Positions 18,078-27,572 of a stretch of DNA of 53,088 nt are shown piece by piece. The translations under genes were made by a program, and so were the position numbers. The stretch is from Mariaggregatimicrobium sp964498785 (GTDB lineage: Bacteria > Zhuqueibacterota > Zhuqueibacteria > Thermofontimicrobiales > Thiofontviventaceae): assembly GCA_964498785.1 (NCBI GenBank), contig CAZCJL010000040.1:1-53088 (forward strand), written 5' to 3'. The notes beneath the pieces were generated by a model. It had not been told where the DNA came from. It did no database searches and saw only the letters and a program-made list of their open reading frames with translations. How positions within the stretch are numbered: position 1 is the first letter of the stretch; each line of letters starts with the position of its first letter.

Positions 18078-20159
18078 CTAACTCATTTTTTCCTGAAAGA
18101 GTTCTCTTTTAAATTTTTCGACGTCAATTTCTTTACCAACAATAATAAGAATATCTCCTTCTTCTAATTTACTATTTGATGAGGGGACTTCACTTATCCC
18201 GGTAATACCACCGAATTGTTTCTTAATCGCGATTATGGTAATGCCATATTTTGCGCGAATATCTAATTCACGAATTGATTTTTGTTCAAATATTTCAGGT
18301 AATGATACATAAGCAACTTTATATTCCTTCGGAAGTTCCACATGACTTCGTTTTTTCTCTTCGCCGGTTTCCTGAATGACTTTTAAACCAAGCACTTCTT
18401 TTCTTAAAATTTCCCGATTATACAATCCCAGAATATCTCGGCGTGAAATACTTCCGATTAATTTCGAGGATTTATTCCCTTTAATAACAGGCAAATGTTC
18501 ATATTCAACGCGGCTAAAAATATCCATGGCTTCGGCCAGATTGTTTTGGAGTGAGACCATCTCCAACGGTTCTTCCATTAGATCCCGCGCAATAACTAAG
18601 TTCTGCAAGTTTTTGTCGTGCAATACACTTTTTATCACATGTGTTGATAGAACACCTAATAGTTTTTTGTTTTTATCAATAACATAATAGTAGGGTTCCT
18701 GATTTTTCATGAAAATCTCAATTATATCATTAAATGATGTGCTTTCTAAAATAACTGGTGCATTAGCCTTCATGACATCGCCAACGGAGAAAGATTTCAT
18801 GATAATCTCCTCACGACCCTGGTTGAGCGAAATTCCTCGGCGTTTGAGTTTTAGGGTATAAATTGAATCATCATTTAATTTACGCGCCATAACTGTACTA
18901 ATTGTACAGGCGACCATCAGGGCGAGAATGATTTTGTAATCACTGGTTAATTCAAACAGGATTAAAATAGATGTAATCGGAGCGTGCGTTGCTCCGGCGA
19001 CCACGGCGCCCATTCCGACCATGGCATACGCGCCACTATCTGCGGTTATGGACGGAAAGAGGAATCCGACAAGACTTCCAAACGAACTTCCGGTGACTGC
19101 TCCTAAAAACAACGAAGGCGCAAAAATTCCACCGGAGCCTCCGGAGCCAATGGTAACACTGGTGGCAAATAATTTAATGAAAATCAGAAAAAGAGCTGCG
19201 TACCAGACCATATTCCCTGTCAGTGCCAGATCGATAGCTTCATAACCCACGCCGTAAACATAGGGTATAAAAATGATCATGACACCCATAATGAGCCCGC
19301 CGATAGGCGTTTTCAGATAATCAGGGATGGGAATGTCATCAAAAATATCTTCAAATTTATAGACCATTCTTGAAAACATGACTGCTACACCACCGGCAAC
19401 GATTCCCAGACAAACATACAGCAAAATTTCCCAAACACTTACCAGAGAATATTCAGGGACGATAAAAGCCGGATAATCCCCTAAAAATGCCCGGGAAACG
19501 GCAGTGGCCAGAACAGATGAAATAATAATCGGGCTGAAGCTAAGCAGAGCAAAATTACCAAGAATGACTTCCAGTGCGAAAAATGCGCCGGCAATCGGGG
19601 CGTTGAACGTCGCAGCAATCCCTGCTGCGGCTCCGCAGCCAACTAATATTTTAAGCCGTTCTGGTGATACTTTAATCAACTGACCGAGTGTAGAACCAAT
19701 TGCAGAGCCGATTTGCACAATTGGACCTTCTCTTCCTACCGACCCACCGGTACCAATTGTCAATGCCGAGGCAAGCGATTTTACCAAAACAACCCGCGGT
19801 CTTATAACGCCATTTTTAAGCGCTACATCCTGCATAACTTCCGGAACGCCATGTCCTTTGGCTTCACGAGCAAAAAAGTAGACAAGCGGACCGACAATCG
19901 CTCCACCAATACCCGGTATGATCAGTTTTATGTACCAGGGCATTTCTCTAAGCGCAGGTACAACACTTTCCTTGGCTCCGATTGCAATTTCCTGGAAAAA
20001 AGAAATTAAGAGTCGAAAGCCGACAGCTCCAAATCCTGCCAGAATTCCTACAATACTTGCAATAATAATAATGTAAGTTGTTTGACTAACTTTAGGATAG
20101 ACCAGGAATGCATGTATCTTTTTTTTGAGGTACAGATTTAAACTTCGTTTGAAATTCAT
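18078..20159 (-). CDS. ClC-family chloride channel/transporter with CBS pair and TrkA_C domain
   Basis: A 693-residue inner-membrane protein. The ClC core (1-about 430) has GHGVPEVM in place of GSGIP, the GREGP signature with the gating glutamate, and GSGGSGGIFAPSLFLGA. The position of the internal proton glutamate of E. coli ClC (second E of IIEEM) appears to be Val here (ALEVIL), so channel versus antiporter mode is open. Two CBS domains follow (about 460-585; VGDVMKANAPVI, ARDLMEEPLEMV). The C-terminus (about 605-690) is a TrkA_C domain (LDIRAKYGITIIAIK), the same ligand-binding type found in the KtrA subunit two genes downstream. This shared domain suggests joint regulation of anion and potassium flow. 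Thirteen bases separate it from tamA. Its UAG stop lies in frame with ktrB. Confidence 0.93.
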   Translation of the reverse strand: MNFKRSLNLYLKKKIHAFLVYPKVSQTTYIIIIASIVGILAGFGAVGFRLLISFFQEIAIGAKESVVPALREMPWYIKLIIPGIGGAIVGPLVYFFAREAKGHGVPEVMQDVALKNGVIRPRVVLVKSLASALTIGTGGSVGREGPIVQIGSAIGSTLGQLIKVSPERLKILVGCGAAAGIAATFNAPIAGAFFALEVILGNFALLSFSPIIISSVLATAVSRAFLGDYPAFIVPEYSLVSVWEILLYVCLGIVAGGVAVMFSRMVYKFEDIFDDIPIPDYLKTPIGGLIMGVMIIFIPYVYGVGYEAIDLALTGNMVWYAALFLIFIKLFATSVTIGSGGSGGIFAPSLFLGAVTGSSFGSLVGFLFPSITADSGAYAMVGMGAVVAGATHAPITSILILFELTSDYKIILALMVACTISTVMARKLNDDSIYTLKLKRRGISLNQGREEIIMKSFSVGDVMKANAPVILESTSFNDIIEIFMKNQEPYYYVIDKNKKLLGVLSTHVIKSVLHDKNLQNLVIARDLMEEPLEMVSLQNNLAEAMDIFSRVEYEHLPVIKGNKSSKLIGSISRRDILGLYNREILRKEVLGLKVIQETGEEKKRSHVELPKEYKVAYVSLPEIFEQKSIRELDIRAKYGITIIAIKKQFGGITGISEVPSSNSKLEEGDILIIVGKEIDVEKFKRELFQEKMS

Positions 20160-20172
20160 AATAATCTTTACG

Positions 20173-21978
20173 TTAAAAAAATTGTCCTATTGTAAAGTAA
20201 ATTTCACCTATTTTCTCGTTTGCTTTTTTGTTGACATTCAAACCAAAATCCAGGCGTGCAATCCCTAATGGAGAATTATATCGAAGCCCGCAACCGGTTC
20301 CATGTCGGAGGTCATTAAGATTAAATTGTTCGGCATTGTGCCAGACATTTCCGGCGTCCCAGAAAAATGTAGCTCCCAATTTTTTATAAAGCGGAAATCT
20401 GATTTCGTAATTTGTTATAGTGATAAATTTTCCACCGACTGGTAAATCTCCATCCCGTTTTGGCCCCACACGATGGCGGCTAAATCCCCGGATTGAGCCA
20501 TCTCCTCCGGCATAAAATCGTTCATTTAGCGGAATTATCAGCGATTCGCCAAATTGATCCATCCACCCCAAATAGATTCTTGCTCCAAATACCAATGGTG
20601 AACGATTTGAAATTTTGCCGAAAAATCGATTTTCACTTGTAAATTTTAAAAATGAATGCGCGCCTTTTAAAAATCCACCTGCTAATTCGACTCGCTGTTC
20701 CAGAAAAGCGCCTGTTGTTGTATTTACCTGATTGTCTCTTGTCTCGCGATTGAAACGGAAGCGGAGTCTGCTAATTTTTCCACGGTTTAATTTATTAATT
20801 TCCCGATCATCTTTAATATTTGAATAAGCAACGTCATCTAATTTATAGCCAAAATCAAAACTTAAGTGGTTGCCAATTTCTTTTCCAACCGTGGCTCGTC
20901 CGCCGATTGCGTTTAATTTATAATTTGGTTCCTCCCGATATTCTTTAAACGTGTTTAAATCAAATTTCATACGATTAAAAATAAACCAGGGATTGGTAAA
21001 TGAAAACTCGATCCGCTGCAATTTAATACTGAGCCGGAATCGGGCGCCAATCTGATTTGCCATTCCCATCAGATTATTCTGAAAAAATTCGGTTGACCCG
21101 CGTAACCGTTCATACGATCCAAATCCAACACCAAAGTTCAGTTCGCCGGTTTCTTTTTCTTCGACTTTCACAATAACATCTCTGATATCGGGACGGCTTG
21201 AATCAAACAATACCGGCATTATGGAAACAGTTTTGAATAAGCCCGTGTTTAACAAGTGTTGTTGACTTTTTATCACCTTTTGATAATTAAAAATACTATC
21301 AGCCTGGAAACTTAATTCCCGGTGCACAATAACCGGTCGTGTCTTTTTAAGACCGGTGGTTCGGATGGATCGAATTCGGACCTGATCTCCTTCACTTACC
21401 ACGTAAATTATCGACATCCGGTGATCTGCTCTGTCCAAAGTTAATTCCGGCCGAATAATTGTATCGATATAACCATAACGTGCATATAGCGACAATAACG
21501 ATAAATTGTCCTTTTCCAGCAGACTTCTGTTGAATGCGTTTTTTTCTTTTTGAGAAAGAACCTTTTTTAGCCTATAATTCGGAAAACGATTGTTACCGAG
21601 AAACGAAATAGTATCGACATGAGTTTGTTCGCCTTCTTCGATCAGCACGCGGATCGATAATAAATTATCCACAGAATCGATCACTGTGATTTCACTGGAA
21701 ATATGAGCGTCTAAATATCCATTATTGTGGTAGAGTTGTGTAATAGATTTAAGATCATCTCTAAACAATTTTTCATAAAATATTGGTTTGGAAAACAGCG
21801 GCCGTTCGTTGGAAAGTATTACTCTATTAATAATACGATCAGCAATTTTTCGGTTCCCTGAAAGTTCAATTTTTCCAATTTTATAATTTAATAATTTTTC
21901 GCTAAATCCAAAACAAAAAGTAACATAAAAAAAGAAAATTGCAAAAAATAATGAAACCGTATTAGAAATTCTATTCAT
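20173..21978 (-). CDS. TamA/BamA-type outer-membrane assembly protein (Omp85 family)
   Basis: A 601-residue protein with an N-terminal hydrophobic signal segment (1-25), POTRA repeats over about 30-275 (IGKIELSGNRKI, VDTISFLGNNRFP, IRSIRTTGL) and a C-terminal 16-strand Omp85 barrel with the conserved GGDGSIRGF loop motif and a closing strand ending in Phe. Expected to insert barrel or autotransporter-like proteins into the outer membrane. Its ATG overlaps the TAA of the TamB-like gene by one base (TAATG), typical of translational coupling and diagnostic of a tamA/tamB-type pair. Gene order is tamB then tamA, opposite to E. coli. Distinct from the housekeeping BamA by genetic context. Confidence 0.9.
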   Translation of the reverse strand: MNRISNTVSLFFAIFFFYVTFCFGFSEKLLNYKIGKIELSGNRKIADRIINRVILSNERPLFSKPIFYEKLFRDDLKSITQLYHNNGYLDAHISSEITVIDSVDNLLSIRVLIEEGEQTHVDTISFLGNNRFPNYRLKKVLSQKEKNAFNRSLLEKDNLSLLSLYARYGYIDTIIRPELTLDRADHRMSIIYVVSEGDQVRIRSIRTTGLKKTRPVIVHRELSFQADSIFNYQKVIKSQQHLLNTGLFKTVSIMPVLFDSSRPDIRDVIVKVEEKETGELNFGVGFGSYERLRGSTEFFQNNLMGMANQIGARFRLSIKLQRIEFSFTNPWFIFNRMKFDLNTFKEYREEPNYKLNAIGGRATVGKEIGNHLSFDFGYKLDDVAYSNIKDDREINKLNRGKISRLRFRFNRETRDNQVNTTTGAFLEQRVELAGGFLKGAHSFLKFTSENRFFGKISNRSPLVFGARIYLGWMDQFGESLIIPLNERFYAGGDGSIRGFSRHRVGPKRDGDLPVGGKFITITNYEIRFPLYKKLGATFFWDAGNVWHNAEQFNLNDLRHGTGCGLRYNSPLGIARLDFGLNVNKKANEKIGEIYFTIGQFF

Positions 21979-24900
21979 TATTTAAAATTATACTTAAATT
22001 TTAAGTCTATTCCTGTCCGACCTTTTTGGTCAGACTCTCCTTCCAGTGATATTGTGTCTGATATTTTATATTCCAATTTTATAGCCTGATCATTTGAATA
22101 TCCAACCACACTTGTATAAGTAATATCCAACTCGCCTGCGATTTTCTTACTTGCAATAATACGTGTTCCTTTTCGGGCATTTTTATCAGAGTAATTCAAT
22201 TTTACATCTACCTTATCCAGATTAAACAAAGTGCCGACCTGTTTTTCAGCGATTGATTCGACACTTTGGGAAGTGAGGCTACGCGCTCGTTCTACGAGAA
22301 TGTCGGAATATGACAATTCGCCGGTGATCTTTTCTTTCTTTACTGGTTTTCTGGTTTTTCCCTTTGTTAGCATCGCAATAATATCTGGCTGAGATAAATT
22401 AGGTGAACAAATCAATTCATAATCAGTATTTTCGATATCACCAGCCAGGGACAGTGTTATTAGATAATTTTTTTGACCGATATTTTCATAAGACCTGACC
22501 AGTGTATTGGATTGTATATCAAATACAGGATTATTCTCATTTTTTTCAATAAATTTTAGATATCCCCTGGAAATTAAAAATTGCCTGTTCAAATAACGAA
22601 AGCTTCCTTCGATCAGTTGAACAGAGCCATTAAGCCTTGGTTGACAAAGATTCCCAACGATTTTAAGATGTGGTTTCATTGTAATATTTAGATAGCGATT
22701 ATCCCATTGTATATAATTCTTAAAATTTAGTTTGATTTCCGTTTTTACAGAGCTTTCAACTCCAGCGTCCGATAAATTACATAAATTCAGATTCGTGTTG
22801 AGGTCAACGAGTTTTCGCGGCGGGATGTCCTTAATAATTTTACAGCCCTTGATATCAATAAAGCCATCTATTTTTAAATCCGAAGTTATCCCTCTGCAAA
22901 AGAGACTGCATGTATCGATCTGTGCTTTAAATACGTTCTCATAATATAGTGGTACGTTAATAAAATGAGCATCATAATTCCACGTGCGGATGTTGTCAGA
23001 ATGCTGGATCGCAGAACTGCCGCGAATCGTTAAAAAGCCTTCGCCAATGCGCGCATGGCATGTATCAATCGTTGGCTGCAAACCTGTAAATCGAATTGCT
23101 GCCGCTAAATTCTTAATCGGCGGGCTAATATTTTTAAATTTAATTTCCGTATTATCAATATCAACTCTGCCAAAAACAATAGGTTCCTCAAAAGTGCCGG
23201 ATATTTCAAAATCATAATTTAAATTCCCTGTTATATGCTCCAGCGCAGGGAAAACCGGAGTGAAAAACGCCAGGTTCAATTTATCAGCGTTTGATTTTAT
23301 AGTAATAGGTTTTTTGGCTACCATGAATTGAAGAGGAACGAGTGAAATTACAACCGGGATGGTTCCGTTAAGCTGTGATCTGTTTTGAAGCAAATCCAAT
23401 GAAACGTCTGTTAAATGAATCAGTGAATCCGCATAACTAAGTGAGCCATTAAATGAAGATGCATAAAAGCCCTCCCAGTTCAAATCCGTGCTTTGCCAAT
23501 CAACAGAAAAATCCGGTTGATTTAATAAGCCATTGATATGTAAAATTATGTTAGCCGATTGTAGCTTTCGCTTTGAATATTTGTTTTGTGCTTTCTTTAA
23601 GTTTAAATGCACAGCTCCATGGATTTGAGTGTGTTCCAAATTCCCGGAAAGATTTACATCCATCTTTGCTCCTGCGCGTTCCGCAGTGTAGAATTGTTGA
23701 TATTTTGAAAAGCAGTTCAAAGGAAAGTCGGTCGTTGTTAACGATAGATCTAGTTGTTTCATTTGATGTGAATTATTTGAATCAAGCGGAATAGTTCCGG
23801 TAATGATCGCTGTTTTATTCTCATGGCTCCAAATCATTTTTTCTATTTCAATAGTTTTATTGCGGTAGGAAACACTAGAAACAATTTCCTGAAGTTGCAG
23901 AAAAGGTGAGTGAAAATTGTCGATACGCATCTTTAAAAAAATATTGGGATTTCCCGGAAGTTGGTGAATTTCTCCCTCTGCATTTAATAGCCCGCACATT
24001 TTATCATCACCCCGGTAAAATTTCGAGATATCGTCAAGCCGCAGTCTGTCTATTACCGCGTTTAGATCTCCGGATTTTGAAGATTTGTAATTTCCTGTGA
24101 CAAGGATATAATTTCCCTGCGACAATTGATCAGGGTGTTTGTTATCTTTTAGATTTAAAGAATCAGGGCTCATAATGCATTTTACGAAATGCGGATTTTC
24201 AGGAGTAGTCTGAAAATCTATATAAAAAGGCGTGTTGTTATTTACAGCGATCACAGTGATCCTGGAAATTATTTTGTTGTTATATGTGAGAGTCAATTTT
24301 AAATGATCAACACCATATTTTCCAATGCCGCAGGAATCCCAATAAGCTGTTATAGAGATTTTCGGATTTTGGATGGCGCCCGTAAGCGCGCCTTCATAGT
24401 TCAATGTTCCCCTCATTTGAGGAAAGTTATAAAACGAAGTTACTTTTTCAAAATCATTGATTTTTCCGCAAAAATACGATCGCTCAATTGTTATATGATG
24501 CTGATTCCCCAGAAATATACCGGACATTGAATCGATTAAAACGCCCCGATAGATGAAATCATTTATACTAAAATGACCATCGATTCCGGGCGTCGTTAAT
24601 CCACCTTTGACGCGTGCCATCATTTTAAACTGACCGGAAATATCATTTTGTTCTTGTGCGGTTCTGAAAATAGTCACATTTGGCACATCGCACAATAACG
24701 TTGCATTTTGCCATACATTGTTGACCAATGTGCCGTTGAAATGTGCAGCCGCGGATTTCATGGTAAGGGATGCTTCTAAATAATTGTTTTTAAGAATCAT
24801 CTTTAACTGACTATCAGGCACAGGTCTTTTTTTATAAGTTGTATTGGATAACAACATGTCCCCTTTGAACGAGTTCAATTCCATATCGGATAATCGGAAG

Positions 24901-26045
24901 CTAAAATGACCTTTTCCGTTTAATTGCCCGTCCATAATATTTGACTTAATTTGAAATAACTGCAACGCCTGATTAAACGCAGCGTCTCTAAATCTGAAAG
25001 TGAAAACAGCATTTTTTGTCGTATCATTGTAATTGAATAATCCAGTACTATAAAGAGTGCCCTTTAACAGTTGAACCTCAACATTCGACAGCAGACACTT
25101 TTTGGCATCAAATTCTGCATTTGCATGAACAGAATCAATAGTCAAATTATAGAAGCTCATTTGATTTACATCAATTTTGGTATTTAAATAAAAGTTTTTC
25201 AAGTGACCGCTAAAAGAGCAACTCACAGCGGGCATTCCCTGAACGATCGAATGCGGTATCCCTGAAACCTGTGCTATTTCGAATAAATCTGGTTTAGCCA
25301 GAAATTCGCCATTGAAGTCAAATTGATTTGAAGTGTTAAGTTGCATTTTTATTTGAACAGGTGATCGTTCAAAGTAAGTTGCATGAGAAGAAATATTAAC
25401 CACATGGTCCGTTATGTAAAATGTGCTGTGTACCTTATTTAGAAAGTGCATTTTATGAGCGATTTGAATTTTCGTTTTCCGGATTGCACAACGACCACGA
25501 ATTATATGTTTTTGGGGTTGGTTATTCACGTAAAAATTGAGGTTTTGACAGTTAATGTTAATGTCTAATTTTGAATCACCGATAGTTAGATGGCTGTTTA
25601 AAATATTGAAACGTTCAACTTTTAGAGGATTGATTGATGAATCGGCGATGGATTGAAGAAAATTTTTTATTAAATCACCATTCCATTGATTTTCCGGATT
25701 CCGAGAAATTTTAAGACTCATTCCGTCAATAATCAAATTAGAAAATTCGATGTGATTTTTTATGAGGCTGAGCAGCTTCACATTCATTTTTAAAGACGAA
25801 ATATGCATTAGAATATCGTTCTGAGATTGCTTGTCGGTGCAGCTAATATCCTGAATTTTAATATCGCCGAAAGGAGTTATAAGAATTTCACGATATATAA
25901 TTTTGTCACTAATTTTACTGTTCAGCCAGTTTTCGATACGGGTTTCTGCATGATGTTTTATCTGGTTGAGAAAAAAAGTGCTAAACAGAACAAATAAAAG
26001 ACAGGTTAAAAGTAGGCTAATTAAAAAAGATTTTCTGGATAACAT
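21978..26045 (-). CDS. TamB-like (DUF490) giant inner-membrane/periplasmic translocation protein
   Basis: A 1355-residue protein with one N-terminal membrane anchor (about 7-29), a long series of beta-rich AsmA/TamB-type repeats, and a C-terminal TamB domain recognisable from GSVQLIEGSFRYLNRQF, DIIAMLTKGK and the closing KLEYKISDTISLEGESDQ ... GIDLKFKYNF. Members span the periplasm as a hydrophobic groove and work with TamA or move lipids to the outer membrane. The coupling with the Omp85 gene directly downstream fits. A terminator lies between this gene and the MinD-like gene, so a promoter should exist within about 20 bases of the start or within the preceding gene. No SD is visible before the ATG. 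Confidence 0.88.
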   Translation of the reverse strand: MLSRKSFLISLLLTCLLFVLFSTFFLNQIKHHAETRIENWLNSKISDKIIYREILITPFGDIKIQDISCTDKQSQNDILMHISSLKMNVKLLSLIKNHIEFSNLIIDGMSLKISRNPENQWNGDLIKNFLQSIADSSINPLKVERFNILNSHLTIGDSKLDININCQNLNFYVNNQPQKHIIRGRCAIRKTKIQIAHKMHFLNKVHSTFYITDHVVNISSHATYFERSPVQIKMQLNTSNQFDFNGEFLAKPDLFEIAQVSGIPHSIVQGMPAVSCSFSGHLKNFYLNTKIDVNQMSFYNLTIDSVHANAEFDAKKCLLSNVEVQLLKGTLYSTGLFNYNDTTKNAVFTFRFRDAAFNQALQLFQIKSNIMDGQLNGKGHFSFRLSDMELNSFKGDMLLSNTTYKKRPVPDSQLKMILKNNYLEASLTMKSAAAHFNGTLVNNVWQNATLLCDVPNVTIFRTAQEQNDISGQFKMMARVKGGLTTPGIDGHFSINDFIYRGVLIDSMSGIFLGNQHHITIERSYFCGKINDFEKVTSFYNFPQMRGTLNYEGALTGAIQNPKISITAYWDSCGIGKYGVDHLKLTLTYNNKIISRITVIAVNNNTPFYIDFQTTPENPHFVKCIMSPDSLNLKDNKHPDQLSQGNYILVTGNYKSSKSGDLNAVIDRLRLDDISKFYRGDDKMCGLLNAEGEIHQLPGNPNIFLKMRIDNFHSPFLQLQEIVSSVSYRNKTIEIEKMIWSHENKTAIITGTIPLDSNNSHQMKQLDLSLTTTDFPLNCFSKYQQFYTAERAGAKMDVNLSGNLEHTQIHGAVHLNLKKAQNKYSKRKLQSANIILHINGLLNQPDFSVDWQSTDLNWEGFYASSFNGSLSYADSLIHLTDVSLDLLQNRSQLNGTIPVVISLVPLQFMVAKKPITIKSNADKLNLAFFTPVFPALEHITGNLNYDFEISGTFEEPIVFGRVDIDNTEIKFKNISPPIKNLAAAIRFTGLQPTIDTCHARIGEGFLTIRGSSAIQHSDNIRTWNYDAHFINVPLYYENVFKAQIDTCSLFCRGITSDLKIDGFIDIKGCKIIKDIPPRKLVDLNTNLNLCNLSDAGVESSVKTEIKLNFKNYIQWDNRYLNITMKPHLKIVGNLCQPRLNGSVQLIEGSFRYLNRQFLISRGYLKFIEKNENNPVFDIQSNTLVRSYENIGQKNYLITLSLAGDIENTDYELICSPNLSQPDIIAMLTKGKTRKPVKKEKITGELSYSDILVERARSLTSQSVESIAEKQVGTLFNLDKVDVKLNYSDKNARKGTRIIASKKIAGELDITYTSVVGYSNDQAIKLEYKISDTISLEGESDQKGRTGIDLKFKYNFK

Positions 26046-26064
26046 TGCTTAATCCATAAATAAA

Positions 26065-26099
26065 AAGCAAGGTTTTATCTCCTTTGATAAACCTTGCTT
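26065..26099 (-). terminator. Rho-independent terminator after the MinD-like gene
   Basis: AAGCAAGGTTT (26065-26075) pairs with AAACCTTGCTT (26089-26099), an 11-bp perfect stem with a 13-base loop. On the minus strand it is followed by a T-rich tail (TTTTATTTATGG). It ends about 20 bases before the tamB start. The loop contains AAAGGAG in minus-strand sense. Confidence 0.75.
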
Positions 26100-26170
26100 A
26101 AATCGATAAATTATTAGAAAATGTCTAACAATGGTTTCCTGAAAAAAATGGTAACGAACATTCAGTAGTA

Positions 26171-27460
26171 TTATCGATGAAATAAAGGTTCGAGTCGTCT
26201 TATTTTGCAGGGTCGTCCTCCGTTTTGATATTCGCAATCGTCCCAGTAAAAACATTTTACCGAGCATATAGTATTGCTTTCAAAATCTTCAGTTACCGGA
26301 AAGTTTTTTGTAGACGCATTTATGTTCTTCCGCATTTTCCGTTTATCCACAAAAGCTTCAATGTTCGTTTTGTTGAGCAATTTGACCGTAATCAACTTGG
26401 CAATACTTCTGGAAGCTTTCGATTTTGGGTTATGAATAATAAAAGGACGCAGGTCTTTTACAGACTCATGCACATCCTCATCATAGTCCACGTATCCCAT
26501 ATAATCGACATCTAACGAGAGCAGTTCCGCAGCAGCGGTTTTAATTGCCGCGCCCTCTTTAATTTCATCTGGCTCCATAACCATATTCAAGATTAGTCGG
26601 GGTTTAAATTCTCTAATCACGGTTTCCATTCGTTCCGTAATTTCCGTGCTAATCTCGTTTGTCTTTTCAAGCAAGGTTTCAACAGGCGTTTTAAATTGAC
26701 TTAAACTGTTAACTCCGTCCACTTCGATGAGCGTTAAAACATCATGTTCATTTCGGAATTCTCGTTGTAATTTTCTTAGCAGACAAAGTTTTATAAAATC
26801 AAAGCTTTCTTGAATTGCTGTTGGTTCAGGGCTTGTGACGATAATTCCTTCATCGACAGAAATAAAAAAATCGATAACACTGAGTGATGACCCTGCGCCG
26901 AGGTCCATGATAATATAATTTGCATTTAACTTTTTAAGTTCCGCCACCAGCCGGGCTTTTTGAGAAAACTTGGGATTTGCAACGCCTAATATTCCGCAAG
27001 CTCCGCTGATGAGTTTCAAATTGCTAATAGGGGTGTCAAGTAGAATATCTTCGAGGGAATCTTGTTGGAGTGTGTAATAATCCAAAAATGTATATTGTGG
27101 TGATAAAATGCCCATACATGTGTGCAGATTCGCGCCACCAAAATCACCATCCACTAAAATCACTTCTTTACCTAAAGCAGCCAAACCAATTCCCATCGAT
27201 GCAGCTAATACAGTTTTACCAACGCCTCCTTTGCCGCTTCCCATCGCGATGATTTTTTTATCCATTTCCGGAGTAATTGCAGGAAAAAAAAGTTGTTTAA
27301 TTTCCTGTATTTTATCGGCTTCTACCCATTCGCCCTCGTCCTCTAACCATATTTCATCGGTCAATGAAAAATTACCACTTTTCACAAGACCTTTCAGCTC
27401 GGCCTTTGAAACTGGCCCATATTGTTTGTCATCGATGCGTACCAATAAGTTGCTGTTCAT
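26171..27460 (-). CDS. MinD/FlhG-like P-loop ATPase with N-terminal GYF_2-type domain
   Basis: A 429-residue protein. Residues 1-55 resemble a GYF_2 domain (YGPVSKAELKGLVKSG, then IWLEDEGEW), a presumed protein-interaction module. Residues about 68-370 are a MinD/ParA-family ATPase with the deviant Walker A GSGKGGVGKT including the signature first Lys, VDGDFGGANL as switch I and IIMDLGAGSS as Walker B. The C-terminal tail carries four Cys (CSVKCFYWDDC then CKI) that could bind metal. No amphipathic membrane-targeting helix like that of MinD is evident. No flagellar or division gene is adjacent, so the cargo is unknown. AAGGAA precedes the ATG at good spacing, and the gene has its own terminator, so it may be monocistronic. 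Confidence 0.88.
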   Translation of the reverse strand: MNSNLLVRIDDKQYGPVSKAELKGLVKSGNFSLTDEIWLEDEGEWVEADKIQEIKQLFFPAITPEMDKKIIAMGSGKGGVGKTVLAASMGIGLAALGKEVILVDGDFGGANLHTCMGILSPQYTFLDYYTLQQDSLEDILLDTPISNLKLISGACGILGVANPKFSQKARLVAELKKLNANYIIMDLGAGSSLSVIDFFISVDEGIIVTSPEPTAIQESFDFIKLCLLRKLQREFRNEHDVLTLIEVDGVNSLSQFKTPVETLLEKTNEISTEITERMETVIREFKPRLILNMVMEPDEIKEGAAIKTAAAELLSLDVDYMGYVDYDEDVHESVKDLRPFIIHNPKSKASRSIAKLITVKLLNKTNIEAFVDKRKMRKNINASTKNFPVTEDFESNTICSVKCFYWDDCEYQNGGRPCKIRRLEPLFHR

Positions 27461-27572
27461 TCAGAGTTCCTTAATAGTTCTACATTAACCCATACATCAT
27501 AATTATTATACATATCGACAAATATATGAATAATTTATGATAATTCACATTACTTTTTATTAATAAATATAT

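Noticed and set aside
16701..20159. A single ClC-KtrB fusion made by UAG readthrough
   Set aside because: Kept only as an alternative: an SD-like GGGAGGG follows the stop and separate subunits are the norm, so internal initiation is more likely.
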